A program made the translations under genes and the position numbers. From Nitrososphaera sp. (GTDB lineage: Archaea > Thermoproteota > Nitrososphaeria > Nitrososphaerales > Nitrososphaeraceae), in contig JBDUUL010000010.1 in the NCBI GenBank assembly GCA_039938515.1, positions 124,001 to 188,000 of the forward strand: a stretch of DNA of 64,000 nt, in the 5' to 3' direction. The notes beneath the pieces are model-generated. The model ran no database searches. It was not told where the DNA came from and was given only the letters and a program-made list of their open reading frames with translations. This document shows positions 24,841-33,929 of the stretch, one piece after another (position 1 is the first letter of the stretch; each line of letters starts with the position of its first letter).

Positions 24841-25043
24841 ATTGCCCTCCCGGAATTCTTTTACGCGCGCGAAAATTTTTCGCACGCCGGAAAAACTGGA
24901 AGCTGTAGGAAATTTTTTGTTACATACAAGTCAGTACTGGAATGGATGATGACAATTTCTTTAGCTTGAAAAATTCAGACGACGAATGTTGTTGCAAAAA
25001 AAGAATAATCAAAAAGAAAGGAGTGCAGACGAAGCTCTGGCTT

Positions 25044-27209
25044 CTATCTGTAGTACGGAACAGCCTTTTCTGCAGGCTTGCCTTCACGCTGCGTCTTTAT
25101 CTTCCTGACGGCCTCTTCAAAGTGGCGCAGTGAGACGCGGGCTTCGGACGCGTGTTTTGCAGCCTCTTCTGGAGTTGGATATTTCGCAAGGTACTCATGA
25201 AGGACCAGTGAGACAGCAGTGTTTGCGACAGAACTGGTGTCTGCACCGCTAAAGCCCTCTGTCATTTCTGCAATCTTGGCCAAGTCCACGTCCGGACCGA
25301 CAGGCTTGCCCTTTGCGTGGATTTCGAGGATCTTTTGCCTTGCAGCCTTGTCTGGCATTGGAACAAACACTATCTTGTCAAATCTTCCTGGCCTGAGAAG
25401 CGCCGGGTCTATCATATCAGCCCTGTTAGTCGCTGCGATTACCACGACGCCAGACAGTGCTTGGATGCCGTCCAGCTCTGTGAGAAGCTGAGACACGACG
25501 CGCTCTGTAACCATGCTGTCGCCTCCCATGCCTCTTGTCGGAGCGATAGAGTCAATCTCGTCAAAGAACACGACGCAGGGAGCAGCCTGCCTTGCACGCC
25601 TGAATATTTCCCTAATACCGCGCTCGGATTCGCCTACCCACTTGCTCAAAAGCTCCGGTCCCCTCACACTGATAAAGTTCGCTTCAGACTCCGTGGCGAC
25701 TGCCTTTGCAAGCAGGGTCTTGCCAGTGCCTGACGGACCGTGCATGAGCAAGCCCTTTGGCATGGTGTGACCCAGCTTTGTGTAAAGGTCGGGGTACCTG
25801 AGTGGCCACTCGACTGCCTCCTGCAATTCGCGCTTTACTTCTTCCAGTCCGCCGATAGCTGACCATGGAATGTCTGGAGACTCGAGGTAAACCTCACGCA
25901 TCGCCGATGGCATTACTTCCTTGACAGCATTCTCAAAGTCTGACATTGTTACGATCAGTTTGTTTAACACCTCTGGCGAAAGCTTTTCGTCTTCCAAGTT
26001 GAGCTCTGGGAGCAGTCTGCGGAGGCATTTCATTGCTGCCTCCTTGCAAAGGTACTCCAAATCTGCGCCGACAAAGCCGTGAGTCACAGCCGCAACCTTG
26101 TCCTGATCAACGTCTGTGTCAAGAGGCATGTTGCGCGTGTGAATCTGCAAGATTTCAAGCCTACCGCGCTTGTCTGGCACCTTGATCTCTATTTCCCTGT
26201 CAAACCTGCCGGGCCTTCTGAGCGCCGGGTCTATGGCATTAGGCCTGTTGGTGGCGGCAATTACGATTACCTTGCCCCTTGCCTCAAGGCCATCCATGAG
26301 CGATAGCAACTGGGAGACGACCCTTCGCTCTACCTCGCCGGTAACTTCTTCCCTCTTTGGTGCAATGGAGTCAATTTCGTCAATGAATATAATTGATGGA
26401 GCCTTTTCCTTCGCTTCCTTGAAGATTTCCCTGAGCCTTGCCTCGGATTCTCCGTAAAACTTGCTCATGATTTCCGGCCCTGATATGCTGATAAAGTGTG
26501 CGTTGCTCTCGTTTGCAACCGCCTTGGCCAACAGTGTCTTGCCGGTTCCTGGTGGACCGTAGAGAAGAACACCCTTCGGAGCTTCGATGCCCAGCTTTTC
26601 GAAAATTTCAGGATGCCTTAAAGGAAGCTCTATCATTTCTCGGACTTTTTGGATTTCTTCCTTCAGTCCGCCAATGTCTTCGTACGTGACCTGCGGTACT
26701 CCTCTTAGGGTCTCGCCTTTTTCTGCGATATGGAATATGGTCTTTTGAGTGACAAGTACTGCATCGGCTGCCGGTGTGACTCCTATTACCTGAAAAGTCA
26801 GCCTGCCACCAAAGTAAGGCACCATTACGTTGTCACCTTTGATTAGCGGCACGCTTTCAAGCGCATCGGCAAGGTAACGCTCGTCAATAGGTGGAATTGC
26901 TTCAAGCGGGGCAACTATTACTTTCTCGGCAGGAACGGCTTTTATCTTCTTGACAATGACGGTATCGCCGATGGCAATTCCTGCATTGTTTCTGACAAGG
27001 CCGTCAACCCTGATAATCCCCTTTCCTTCGTCTGACGGATAAAGCGGTAAACATTTTGCGACTGTCCTGCGTTTTCCTCTGATTTCAATAACGTCGCCGG
27101 TTGATGCGCCAAGTGAATCCATGGAATCATAATCTATACGAGCAACGCCGCGGCCAACATCTCTGGTATATGCTTCAAGTACCTTTAAGGACAGGGTATT
27201 CTGGCTCAC
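25044..27209 (-). CDS. cdc48: Cdc48/VCP (p97)-type AAA+ unfoldase
   Basis: This is a hexameric ATPase that unfolds proteins. It has 721 residues: N-domain with double-psi barrel (about 1-180, [20 protein letters not shown]), D1 AAA module with GPPGTGKT and Walker [13 protein letters not shown], and D2 with GPSGTGKT and [12 protein letters not shown]. Arg fingers are visible in both ([17 protein letters not shown]). The last three residues are YYR, a hydrophobic-Tyr-X tail like that used by proteasomal ATPases to open the 20S gate. GTG start, apparently leaderless. Confidence 0.95.
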   Translation of the reverse strand: MSQNTLSLKVLEAYTRDVGRGVARIDYDSMDSLGASTGDVIEIRGKRRTVAKCLPLYPSDEGKGIIRVDGLVRNNAGIAIGDTVIVKKIKAVPAEKVIVAPLEAIPPIDERYLADALESVPLIKGDNVMVPYFGGRLTFQVIGVTPAADAVLVTQKTIFHIAEKGETLRGVPQVTYEDIGGLKEEIQKVREMIELPLRHPEIFEKLGIEAPKGVLLYGPPGTGKTLLAKAVANESNAHFISISGPEIMSKFYGESEARLREIFKEAKEKAPSIIFIDEIDSIAPKREEVTGEVERRVVSQLLSLMDGLEARGKVIVIAATNRPNAIDPALRRPGRFDREIEIKVPDKRGRLEILQIHTRNMPLDTDVDQDKVAAVTHGFVGADLEYLCKEAAMKCLRRLLPELNLEDEKLSPEVLNKLIVTMSDFENAVKEVMPSAMREVYLESPDIPWSAIGGLEEVKRELQEAVEWPLRYPDLYTKLGHTMPKGLLMHGPSGTGKTLLAKAVATESEANFISVRGPELLSKWVGESERGIREIFRRARQAAPCVVFFDEIDSIAPTRGMGGDSMVTERVVSQLLTELDGIQALSGVVVIAATNRADMIDPALLRPGRFDKIVFVPMPDKAARQKILEIHAKGKPVGPDVDLAKIAEMTEGFSGADTSSVANTAVSLVLHEYLAKYPTPEEAAKHASEARVSLRHFEEAVRKIKTQREGKPAEKAVPYYR

Positions 27210-27232
27210 GTTAACACCTTGGCATAACTTGT

Positions 27233-27240
27233 CTTTATAC
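27233..27240 (-). promoter_or_regulatory. TATA box for cdc48
   Basis: The minus strand reads GTATAAAG, about 26 bases before the GTG at 27209, fitting a leaderless transcript. A second TA-rich stretch lies a few bases further up. The rest of the 27210-27485 gap shows no gene; it holds the divergent csl4 promoter region. Confidence 0.5.
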
Positions 27241-27485
27241 CTTTATTATCCTTCGCTTATACACAAATTCTACACGTTAGCATTTTCAAAAAGACAAATC
27301 ATGACTGGAAAAGTCTGATAGCTTAATCATCTTCCCTATAGCTTCTGTGCCCTCTTCCAGTAACGCTCTGGTTGCCTGGATATATCAAATCTATGCTGTT
27401 AAAGCTGCAACACCCGATTTTGCTGCTGCACGAATTTCAGAGAACAGTTATAACTTGCTTACAGAGCTGTTCTCTATTGGTCAGC

Positions 27486-28067
27486 ATGGAAGAGCAAAAG
27501 CCAATACTTCCTGGCGAGCAAGTCGCTTCGATTGAGGAATTTGAGGGCGGCAAGGGCACCTATTTGGCCCGCGATGGCATTGTCAGGTCTGCAGCTATTG
27601 GAACAAAGGTCTACGATCTGAAAAGGAGGATCGTCAAGGTAGAGCAAAAAAATTCACCAATGCTTCCAAAGGTGGGCGATGTAATCGTCGGTTACATAGA
27701 AATGCTGTTTAGCAGCATGATTTCTGTCAAAGTGCTCTACGTCAACGACAAAAAGTCCGAGGCCGGATTTTCCGCGATAGCCTCCACCCGAGTGGGCGGC
27801 GGACGAGACAGACGCGGCAGGATTATCTTTAGGACTGGCGATATTGTGAGAGGCCGCGTTGTGAGCCTCCTGAATTCTACGATACACCTGACAATTTCTG
27901 AAAGAGAGTTTGGAGTCCTTTATGCGCTCTGCTTCCTATGCGGCGGTGACACTGTCAGGATTAACGACTCTATCAAGTGCATAGAATGTGGTGCATACGA
28001 GGAGCGCAAGCTCACGCATGACTACGGAAAGGAAACTTTCAGGCTCATCCACAAGGCGGGCACCTAG
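27486..28067 (+). CDS. csl4: Exosome complex RNA-binding subunit Csl4
   Basis: This is the cap subunit of the archaeal RNA exosome, which with DnaG recruits substrates to the Rrp41/42 core. It has 193 residues from the ATG at 27486 (MEEQKPILPGEQVASIEEF); the frame extends upstream to 27372 but homologues begin here. Order: N-terminal domain with GTYLARDGIVRSAAIG, S1 domain (about 65-145: PKVGDVIVGYIEML, GDIVRGRVVSLLN), and a C-terminal zinc ribbon with CFLCGG and CIECGA. It is divergent from cdc48 and followed by pheA. Confidence 0.92.
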   Translation: MEEQKPILPGEQVASIEEFEGGKGTYLARDGIVRSAAIGTKVYDLKRRIVKVEQKNSPMLPKVGDVIVGYIEMLFSSMISVKVLYVNDKKSEAGFSAIASTRVGGGRDRRGRIIFRTGDIVRGRVVSLLNSTIHLTISEREFGVLYALCFLCGGDTVRINDSIKCIECGAYEERKLTHDYGKETFRLIHKAGT

Positions 28068-28084
28068 CACCTGATATTGCGCCC

Positions 28085-28987
28085 TTGGACGCGCCGGTGA
28101 AGACTGCTCCAATGAAAACCCGCGTTGCTTTTCAGGGTGAACGGGGTGCATACGGGGAAATGGCTGCGCTCAGCTACTTTGCAAACCCCGAGCTTGTTCC
28201 ACTCAAGTCCTTTCATGACGTTTTTGCATCCGTGGAGGATGGGAAGGTCGCTTTTGCCGTTGTCCCGGTCGAAAATTCGATCGAGGGGAGCGTGAACGAA
28301 GTATACGATCTTATCCTAGATTCGCGCAAACTCGTGGCCACGGGTGAAGTGTACCAGCGAATTCATCATTGCCTGATTGCAAACAGCGGCGTGTCGTTCT
28401 CTGATGTCAAGTTTGCCCACTCTCATCCACAAGCTCTCGCGCAATGCAGAGGATATCTTCAAAGAATGAAAATCGAGCCGGTTGCTGCATACGACACCGC
28501 AGGAGCTGTGAAATTTGTAAAAGAGAGGAACCTCGTGGATGCAGCCGCGATTGCGAGCCGTAATGCAGCGGAATTGTACGGGATGCAGATTCTTGAGGAA
28601 GGCATTGAAGACAGACAAAACAACTTTACGCGCTTTCTTGTAATGTGCACGAGCGAAAACGCACAGAAGGGATCTGCATCCGCAGTTCCCAAGCACTCGG
28701 GGGAATCTTCGGGCAAGTTCAAGACTTCCATAGTTTTCTCGGTGTCGCACGTTCCCGGAGCCCTCTACGAGATTCTCGGCGAGTTCTCCACAAGGGGGAT
28801 TAACCTGACCAAGATAGAGTCGCGTCCTACGAAGGAAACGCCGTGGGAGTACAACTTTTACATGGATATCGAGGGAAAGCCCGACGACAAGCTTGTTGCA
28901 GAATCACTCCGGGCCATTTCGAGCAAGACAAGATTTGTGAAGGTAGTGGGCTCGTACAGGCAAGCAGAGTTTAACTGGACTGCCTGA
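28085..28987 (+). CDS. pheA: Prephenate dehydratase
   Basis: This enzyme converts prephenate to phenylpyruvate for phenylalanine. It has 300 residues. The catalytic domain begins VAFQGERGAYGEMAAL and includes VPVENSIEGSVNEVYDL and the TRFLVM motif with the catalytic Thr. The C-terminal ACT domain (about 215-295: SIVFSVSHVPGALYEILGEF and KIESRPTKETPWEYNFYMDI) carries the GALV-like and ESRP elements that bind phenylalanine for feedback. The TTG start lies 17 bases after csl4. The last 17 bases overlap the convergent membrane-protein gene. Confidence 0.92.
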   Translation: MDAPVKTAPMKTRVAFQGERGAYGEMAALSYFANPELVPLKSFHDVFASVEDGKVAFAVVPVENSIEGSVNEVYDLILDSRKLVATGEVYQRIHHCLIANSGVSFSDVKFAHSHPQALAQCRGYLQRMKIEPVAAYDTAGAVKFVKERNLVDAAAIASRNAAELYGMQILEEGIEDRQNNFTRFLVMCTSENAQKGSASAVPKHSGESSGKFKTSIVFSVSHVPGALYEILGEFSTRGINLTKIESRPTKETPWEYNFYMDIEGKPDDKLVAESLRAISSKTRFVKVVGSYRQAEFNWTA

Positions 28988-29426
28988 ACCTCAGGCTCAA
29001 CCCTACCATTATGATCCCAGTGACGGCCAGCAGTAGTGGCGCGGCGAATCCAAGGGGACTAGACTTTGTTTCGGCAGTTCCGGAGATATTGACCGTTTCG
29101 TTGCCCGTATTGCGAGTTTCTATGAGGTATACCCCCTGCTTTTGAGCCACGAGGTTGTAGTGATAGCTTGAGGTTGCATTTCGCGACTCGATTACCACGT
29201 TGTCGGGGTCGGTTACCTTGACCGTGAATGCTTGCCCCTGCCAGGACACGTTAGCAGTACTTTTCACGTTCATGTCCGGCTTGAGCAAATCTATTTTTCC
29301 CGGGGAAACCTGGCCATCGACTGAAACGCTCACCGGAATGTTTGCGTTGACAGCCGATGCGATACCAATTACGATAAACGCGGCGCCAGCAGCTATCATT
29401 GCATAGAACGTACGCCGCGATGCCAA
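28971..29426 (-). CDS. Two-helix membrane protein with extracellular beta domain
   Basis: This protein has 151 residues. Membrane segments lie at about residues 8-28 (MIAAGAAFIVIGIASAV) and 125-145 (FAAPLLLAVTGIIMVGL), leaving about 95 residues outside. The external part is strand-rich with several N-x-S/T sequons and the GVYLIETRNTGNETVNISG pattern reminiscent of GOLD/emp24-like beta sandwiches. Similar short proteins are common in this lineage, though no function is known to me. It overlaps the 3' end of pheA by 17 bases in convergent orientation. Confidence 0.65.
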   Translation of the reverse strand: MASRRTFYAMIAAGAAFIVIGIASAVNANIPVSVSVDGQVSPGKIDLLKPDMNVKSTANVSWQGQAFTVKVTDPDNVVIESRNATSSYHYNLVAQKQGVYLIETRNTGNETVNISGTAETKSSPLGFAAPLLLAVTGIIMVGLSLRFRQSS

Positions 29427-29502
29427 GCCTGACTAGAGTAGGCAAGAAACGCATGTACTAATAAACATAGGCAACCGGGTTCCTCGGAGGCAGCTTACAG
29501 TC

Positions 29503-31005
29503 TTACATCAAGTCAACATCATGAGGCTGACTTTCGATGTACCCTGCGGATGTCATCTTGATAAATTCGGCGTTTTTCTGCATTTCGGGAATCGATTTTG
29601 CTCCGCAGTAGCTCAGCCCAGACCGCAGTCCGCCGACAAGCTGCCTGACAATTTCCACCACGCTTCCCTTGTATGGCACCATCGCTTCTACGCCCTCCGG
29701 TACATAGTCGTTGAGGTCGTCCGCATCGATTACCTGCGCACCCTCCTCGCGGTACCTCCTGCCAAGCGAGGCATAGAACGAAGCCATGCCTCTGTACATC
29801 TTGAATTTCTTGCCGTTCTTGACAAGCGTTTTGCCGGGGCTTTCGTCAGTGCCACCAAATAGGCTTCCGACCATCACTGAGGATGCTCCTGCGGCAAGGG
29901 CCTTGGTCATGTCTCCTGAAGTTCTTACTCCGCCATCGGAAATAACTGGAACATCTGAGTCGCGAGCCACCTTGACGCTGTCTATCACGGCAGTAAGCTG
30001 GGGCACTCCAGAACCTGTGACAACCCGTGTGATGCAAATCGAACCCGAGCCGACCCCAACCTTGACTGCGTCTACGCCCGCCCTAATCAAGTCCTGCGCT
30101 CCTTCGCCTGTCGCAACGTTTCCGGCGATTAGCTCTGACTGGGGAAATGCCTTCTTTATCATCCTGACGGTGTTTATCGCGTTCTCGCTATGGCCGTGCG
30201 CGATATCTACCACCAGGACATCGGCCCCCGCTTCAAGGAGAGCTTCGGCCCTGTCAAGATAATCGCCTTTCACCCCGACCGCAGCGCCGACCAGCAGCCT
30301 CCCTTTCTTGTCTTTTGAGGAATAAGGGTATTGGTCCATTTTCAGGATGTCCTTGCTGGTTATCAACCCGACGATCTTTCTCTTGTCGTCAATCACCGGC
30401 AGTTTCTCCACCCTATTCTCATGGAGAATTTCCTTTGCCTGCTCTATTGTCGTTCCTGCCTTGGCTGTCACAACGTCCTTGGTCATAAGGTCGGAAGTCC
30501 TGCGCTTCATGTTCTTTTCAAAGGTGATATCCCGCCTTGTAATTATGCCTACAAGTCTTCCGCCTTCCTCCACCAAAAGGCCTGACACGCCGTGCTCAAG
30601 CATCATGTTCCGCGCATCCTGAACACTTGCATCCGGCTTGATGGTATACGGCTGCTCGATGATTACGGATTCAGAGCGCTTTACCTTGAGAATTTCATCC
30701 ACCTGATCTTGGATGGTCATGAAGCGATGTATGATCCCTATCCCGCCCTCTCTGGCAAGTGCAATTGCCATGCCAGATTCCGTTACGGTGTCCATGTTCG
30801 CGCTAACTATCGGTATATTCAGTGAAATCTTGCGAGAAAGCCTGGTCCGCAGATCAGTCTGCATCCTTGAGACTATAGGCGATCTTTTGGGAACCAAAAG
30901 AACGTCGTCAAATGTCAGACCTTCGCGAATGTCCAACGATTCCCTCACTGCATAGTCGGATGAAGGATTATAAGCGTTTGCCACACGGCTCCAGCGCCCA
31001 GACAT
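29503..31005 (-). CDS. guaB: Inosine-5'-monophosphate dehydrogenase
   Basis: This enzyme oxidises IMP to XMP with NAD, the first step to GMP. It has 500 residues. The N-terminal part of the barrel is GLTFDDVLLVPKRS; a CBS pair lies at about residues 110-225 (SVQDARNMMLEHGVSGLLV and LMTKDVVTAKAGTTIEQAKE); the catalytic Cys is in KVGVGSGSICITRVVTGSG; the flap is YRGMASFYASLGRRYREEGA with Arg-Tyr. The start overlaps the folP-like stop by one base, so translation is probably coupled. Confidence 0.94.
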   Translation of the reverse strand: MSGRWSRVANAYNPSSDYAVRESLDIREGLTFDDVLLVPKRSPIVSRMQTDLRTRLSRKISLNIPIVSANMDTVTESGMAIALAREGGIGIIHRFMTIQDQVDEILKVKRSESVIIEQPYTIKPDASVQDARNMMLEHGVSGLLVEEGGRLVGIITRRDITFEKNMKRRTSDLMTKDVVTAKAGTTIEQAKEILHENRVEKLPVIDDKRKIVGLITSKDILKMDQYPYSSKDKKGRLLVGAAVGVKGDYLDRAEALLEAGADVLVVDIAHGHSENAINTVRMIKKAFPQSELIAGNVATGEGAQDLIRAGVDAVKVGVGSGSICITRVVTGSGVPQLTAVIDSVKVARDSDVPVISDGGVRTSGDMTKALAAGASSVMVGSLFGGTDESPGKTLVKNGKKFKMYRGMASFYASLGRRYREEGAQVIDADDLNDYVPEGVEAMVPYKGSVVEIVRQLVGGLRSGLSYCGAKSIPEMQKNAEFIKMTSAGYIESQPHDVDLM

Positions 31006-31880
31006 CAGCCCTCTAGAACTTCAAACATTGAGAGAGCTTGTACCGATTCTTTGACATTGTGTGTTCGGATTATTCTCGCGCCCTTCATCGCGGCATAAAA
31101 TTCGCAAGCAAGCGAAGGAATCAGTCTGTCGTCTGCCCTGTCGATGCCAAGCAGGTGACCGAGGAATGACTTGGCAGAGACGGAAACGCAGACAGGTGCG
31201 ATGGCTGCGAGTTTTTCAAGGTTTGAAAGTACGTCGATGTCACGCAGGTACCATGGCATCTCAACCATTCTTGTAAAGAAGGGGTTCTTGCCTTCGCTTC
31301 TGAAAAAGCCGATTGACGGATCTACAACTATCCTGCTCCGCCTGATACCGGCTGCCTTTGCGATCGTAATGCTTCTACGAATTGCGGCCAGGGTGGAAGA
31401 ATACTTTCCGCCGCACGTATAACCAAGAGGCTCGTATGCTCCAACAATTACGGACACGCCTGCGCTGGCGACTACGTCCGCCATTTTGGTGTCAAATTTC
31501 AATCCAGTAACGTCGTTAATCGCCAAGGCCCCCGCGTCTATGGCAGACTGCGCTACGCTAGCTCTAGGCGTGTCTGCGCTGATAGGAAGCGAACATCCGC
31601 TCTCTATCGCCGCACTCACCGCGGTCTTGATGCGGCTGGCCTCATCCGCGGCAGAAACAACAGTTTCAAGATAGGGCGCAGTAGACATCCCGCCAATGTC
31701 GATTAGAGCAGCGCCGGCGGATTCCATCTGAAGGGCAGCCTCTGCAATTTCACCTTTAGTTTTTTTCACGGACCGCTTGTAAAACGATTCGGGGCTTGCG
31801 TTGATTATTCCCATAACCTTTACGGCGCCTGACATATCTATAGCAACATTGCCAATCTTGGCCAAAGGTTGCAAAAACAA
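31005..31880 (-). CDS. Dihydropteroate-synthase-family protein
   Basis: This protein has 291 residues. The pterin-binding domain is visible: MGIINASPESFYKRSV (loop 1, normally NVTPDSF), ALIDIGGMSTAPY (loop 2), PISADTPRASVAQSAIDAGA, AINDVTGL, and the C-terminal H-x-V pattern RTHNVKES. The enzyme joins a pterin with an aminobenzoate unit; in archaea the product may be a tetrahydromethanopterin-type precursor rather than folate. The first Asp of the usual TPDSF loop is Glu here. It is the upstream gene of a pair with guaB. TTG start; TTG codons two or five residues later are alternatives. Confidence 0.82.
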   Translation of the reverse strand: MFLQPLAKIGNVAIDMSGAVKVMGIINASPESFYKRSVKKTKGEIAEAALQMESAGAALIDIGGMSTAPYLETVVSAADEASRIKTAVSAAIESGCSLPISADTPRASVAQSAIDAGALAINDVTGLKFDTKMADVVASAGVSVIVGAYEPLGYTCGGKYSSTLAAIRRSITIAKAAGIRRSRIVVDPSIGFFRSEGKNPFFTRMVEMPWYLRDIDVLSNLEKLAAIAPVCVSVSAKSFLGHLLGIDRADDRLIPSLACEFYAAMKGARIIRTHNVKESVQALSMFEVLEG

Positions 31881-31990
31881 AAGTCAGGCCCGCCTAAAAT
31901 ATTGTGGTACTCGCTGAATGTAAATTCCGTACTCCAGCCAGCCTAATGGGACACCTGCCGCAACCGAGAGCCGGGGCGTTTATGATGCTA

Positions 31991-32200
31991 TTATGGTGTC
32001 CTGTTTGCTATTTGTTTGCTGATAGAACCGGTGATATTGTTGGTGACAAACTGCTTTGCTTCCTGTGTGGCGTTCTTGACGACTGGATTCTGGCCTACCG
32101 TCTGTGCTCCTTTGAAGACGCCGCTAAAAAAAGTCCCAATCCCAAGACCGAGTATAGCTAGAACGACAACTGCAACTATGATCCAAGTCACTATCCCCAT
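31991..32200 (-). CDS. Small single-span membrane protein
   Basis: This 69-residue protein has one strong membrane segment right after the start (IVTWIIVAVVVLAILGLGIG, residues 3-22), then an amphipathic, Asn/Gln/Thr-rich tail of about 45 residues (GVFKGAQTVGQNPVVKNATQ). ATG start. This architecture suggests a small membrane-anchored protein with the tail on either side. The function is not recognised. Confidence 0.55.
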   Translation of the reverse strand: MGIVTWIIVAVVVLAILGLGIGTFFSGVFKGAQTVGQNPVVKNATQEAKQFVTNNITGSISKQIANRTP

Positions 32201-32335
32201 GATGCGTCGTCTAAACAGCAGCCTGGTAGTATCTTAATGCTTTGCATTCTTGTTCTATTTCAACAAAAGGCGAATGACGAACTCTGGTAGATTATTATAT
32301 GGTGCAGCCCCCGCGCTCTCACAGCGAACGCCAGT

Positions 32336-32722
32336 TTGGAAGAACGGGTATTTCTTCAGCAGCTGTGCTTTACTGTCCTGGCTGTGGACAGGGATATCCG
32401 GTTTGCGGGTGTAATTGACGGCGAAGGAAAGCTGCTTGTGGGAGAATACCGCACCGATATCCAGTCCCCTATGCTAAGTTCAAGCCCTTTGAGGCAGTCT
32501 GATGATCGCAATTCCTTCCGCGCCAGCTTTATGTCGCTTAATTCTCTTAGGCGTCACTTCGAGTCTGTCTTTGGACAGCTAAATTACCAGCTTACCGACT
32601 ATGCTAACTTGAAACTTGTCACGATACCGCTTACTGACAGAAACGACCGGTATCTCTGCTGCTCGATAGAACCGGTCAGCAACTGTCAGAATATAATTGC
32701 AAAAATACTTGAAAGCATCTGA
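32336..32722 (+). CDS. Hypothetical protein, possible roadblock-like small domain
   Basis: This is a 128-residue soluble protein. The central strand pattern IRFAGVIDGEGKLLVGEYR followed later by LKLVTIPLTDRNDRYLCCSI is like roadblock/LC7 or profilin-like folds, in which a beta sheet carries a G-x-L-x-x-G turn. Many Nitrososphaerota encode several such short proteins. The TTG start at 32336 lies about 40 bases after a TATA-like TTATTATATGG. No neighbour gives a clear functional hint. Confidence 0.6.
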   Translation: MEERVFLQQLCFTVLAVDRDIRFAGVIDGEGKLLVGEYRTDIQSPMLSSSPLRQSDDRNSFRASFMSLNSLRRHFESVFGQLNYQLTDYANLKLVTIPLTDRNDRYLCCSIEPVSNCQNIIAKILESI

Positions 32723-32846
32723 AAGTCATGTTTTTCAGGAAAAAATATTAGTGTCGCAGGTGCCTCATGCGCTGGCTCACTTTGACATCCGCTGTCCTTC
32801 TTGGAAACGCCGACCCTTCAGTGAGCAGAGATCCGGTTGAGGATTG

Positions 32847-33164
32847 ATGCAGTATCACAAGGCCGCGTACATGGGAAAAGAACGGGCAGCCAAGTCTCAA
32901 ATGCGCCTCTTCGATTATACCGGGTTTGCGATGCTGACTTTTACGATAAAGCAGGGGAGCCAGGGCTTTGAGCCGGTTGGCGAGGAAGATTTTGCTGCAA
33001 GGTTAGCCCGCGGACAGGAAGTTATGCTATTCCTCTGCGACAGCGATGGATACGCAAAGGCCCAGTCAAGACCGCTTCCCTTGGAAAAGGGGAACGAGAT
33101 ATTCGGCAAAATGCTTTCTGATGGGATACCGGAATTCTCCGGCCAGATAAAGACCGTTTCCTAG
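32847..33164 (+). CDS. Small hypothetical protein
   Basis: This protein has about 105 residues from the ATG at 32847 (a TTG one codon earlier is also possible); GAGGATT just before could be a ribosome-binding site. It is mixed alpha/beta: FAMLTFTIKQGSQGFEPVGE, then an acidic helix EEDFAARLARG, VMLFLCDSDGYAK and a C-terminal helix GNEIFGKMLSDG. No family was recognised. Its stop overlaps the convergent pyrH stop by four bases. Confidence 0.5.
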   Translation: MQYHKAAYMGKERAAKSQMRLFDYTGFAMLTFTIKQGSQGFEPVGEEDFAARLARGQEVMLFLCDSDGYAKAQSRPLPLEKGNEIFGKMLSDGIPEFSGQIKTVS

Positions 33165-33913
33165 GGAACTATCCGCGTTCCTGAACTCTGGTTGTTGCCC
33201 AAAAGTACGGCATTTCTTAACAGGCTGGTATCGGATTTTAGAACCAGCGTGGGGATCTTGCTTCTCTCAATAACTTTGAGAGCCACAATGTCCATCAGAT
33301 CGTACGAGCCTGCAGAGGCGTTTTCAGACGAAAGCAGCTCCATGCACCTGCTGACGGAAATCTCCTTAAACATCTTGGCGTTTCGGTTTTTCCTGGGGTC
33401 CGAATCGTATATTCCATCAACATCCGTGGCGTTTAGAAACTCTGCGGCCCGGACTTTTTCAGCAATAAGCGCGGCAGTGGCATTGGTGCTCTGACCTGGA
33501 TGAAGGCCGCCTGTGACAACAATTTTCCCACTTGATGCTGCTGCAAAAACTTGCTCAAGGTCAGTGGGGACCGTATGGTAAACGCGAGGGTTATCGAAAT
33601 CGCGGCTCTCGATAGCGGCGGAAAGGAGTTTTGCGTTTAGCCGGGAAACCTCGATGCCCAGCATGTCGAGGCTTGCCTCGTCCTGACCAAACTTTCGGGC
33701 CAGCTGGATGTAGTGGCGTGCGAACTTGCCTCCGCCAGCAATAGCAATGGGCTGGACGTCATTTTCACTCAGCTCAAAAAGCAGATCCGCGAACTTGGCC
33801 AGCTCAGTCGGTTCTTCTTCAGAAAAGATCCTTCCGCTAAGTTTCACGACAATTCTGCGCTTGGTTTTTGACTGCCCCACGCCGGCATCATGTTGTCTTG
33901 CTGCGCTTCTCAT
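33161..33913 (-). CDS. pyrH: UMP kinase (amino acid kinase family)
   Basis: This enzyme phosphorylates UMP to UDP. It has about 250 residues from the ATG at 33913; the frame stays open for 55 further codons upstream, but that part overlaps the HD gene and lacks homology. Motifs are RIVVKLSGRIFS at the nucleotide-binding start, IAIAGGGKFARHYIQLARK, IVVTGGLHPGQSTNATAALI, and NATDVDGIYDSDPRKN. This matches the archaeal form of PyrH. It follows the HD gene by 16 bases and forms an operon with it and tmk. Confidence 0.88.
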   Translation of the reverse strand: MRSAARQHDAGVGQSKTKRRIVVKLSGRIFSEEEPTELAKFADLLFELSENDVQPIAIAGGGKFARHYIQLARKFGQDEASLDMLGIEVSRLNAKLLSAAIESRDFDNPRVYHTVPTDLEQVFAAASSGKIVVTGGLHPGQSTNATAALIAEKVRAAEFLNATDVDGIYDSDPRKNRNAKMFKEISVSRCMELLSSENASAGSYDLMDIVALKVIERSKIPTLVLKSDTSLLRNAVLLGNNQSSGTRIVP

Positions 33914-33929
33914 TGAATTTGACCCTCTG

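Noticed and set aside
24942-25133. 63-residue plus-strand frame between the LysA-like gene and cdc48
   Set aside because: Half of it overlaps the cdc48 3' end in antisense; the Cys/Lys-rich N-terminal part is in A-rich intergenic DNA without a promoter.
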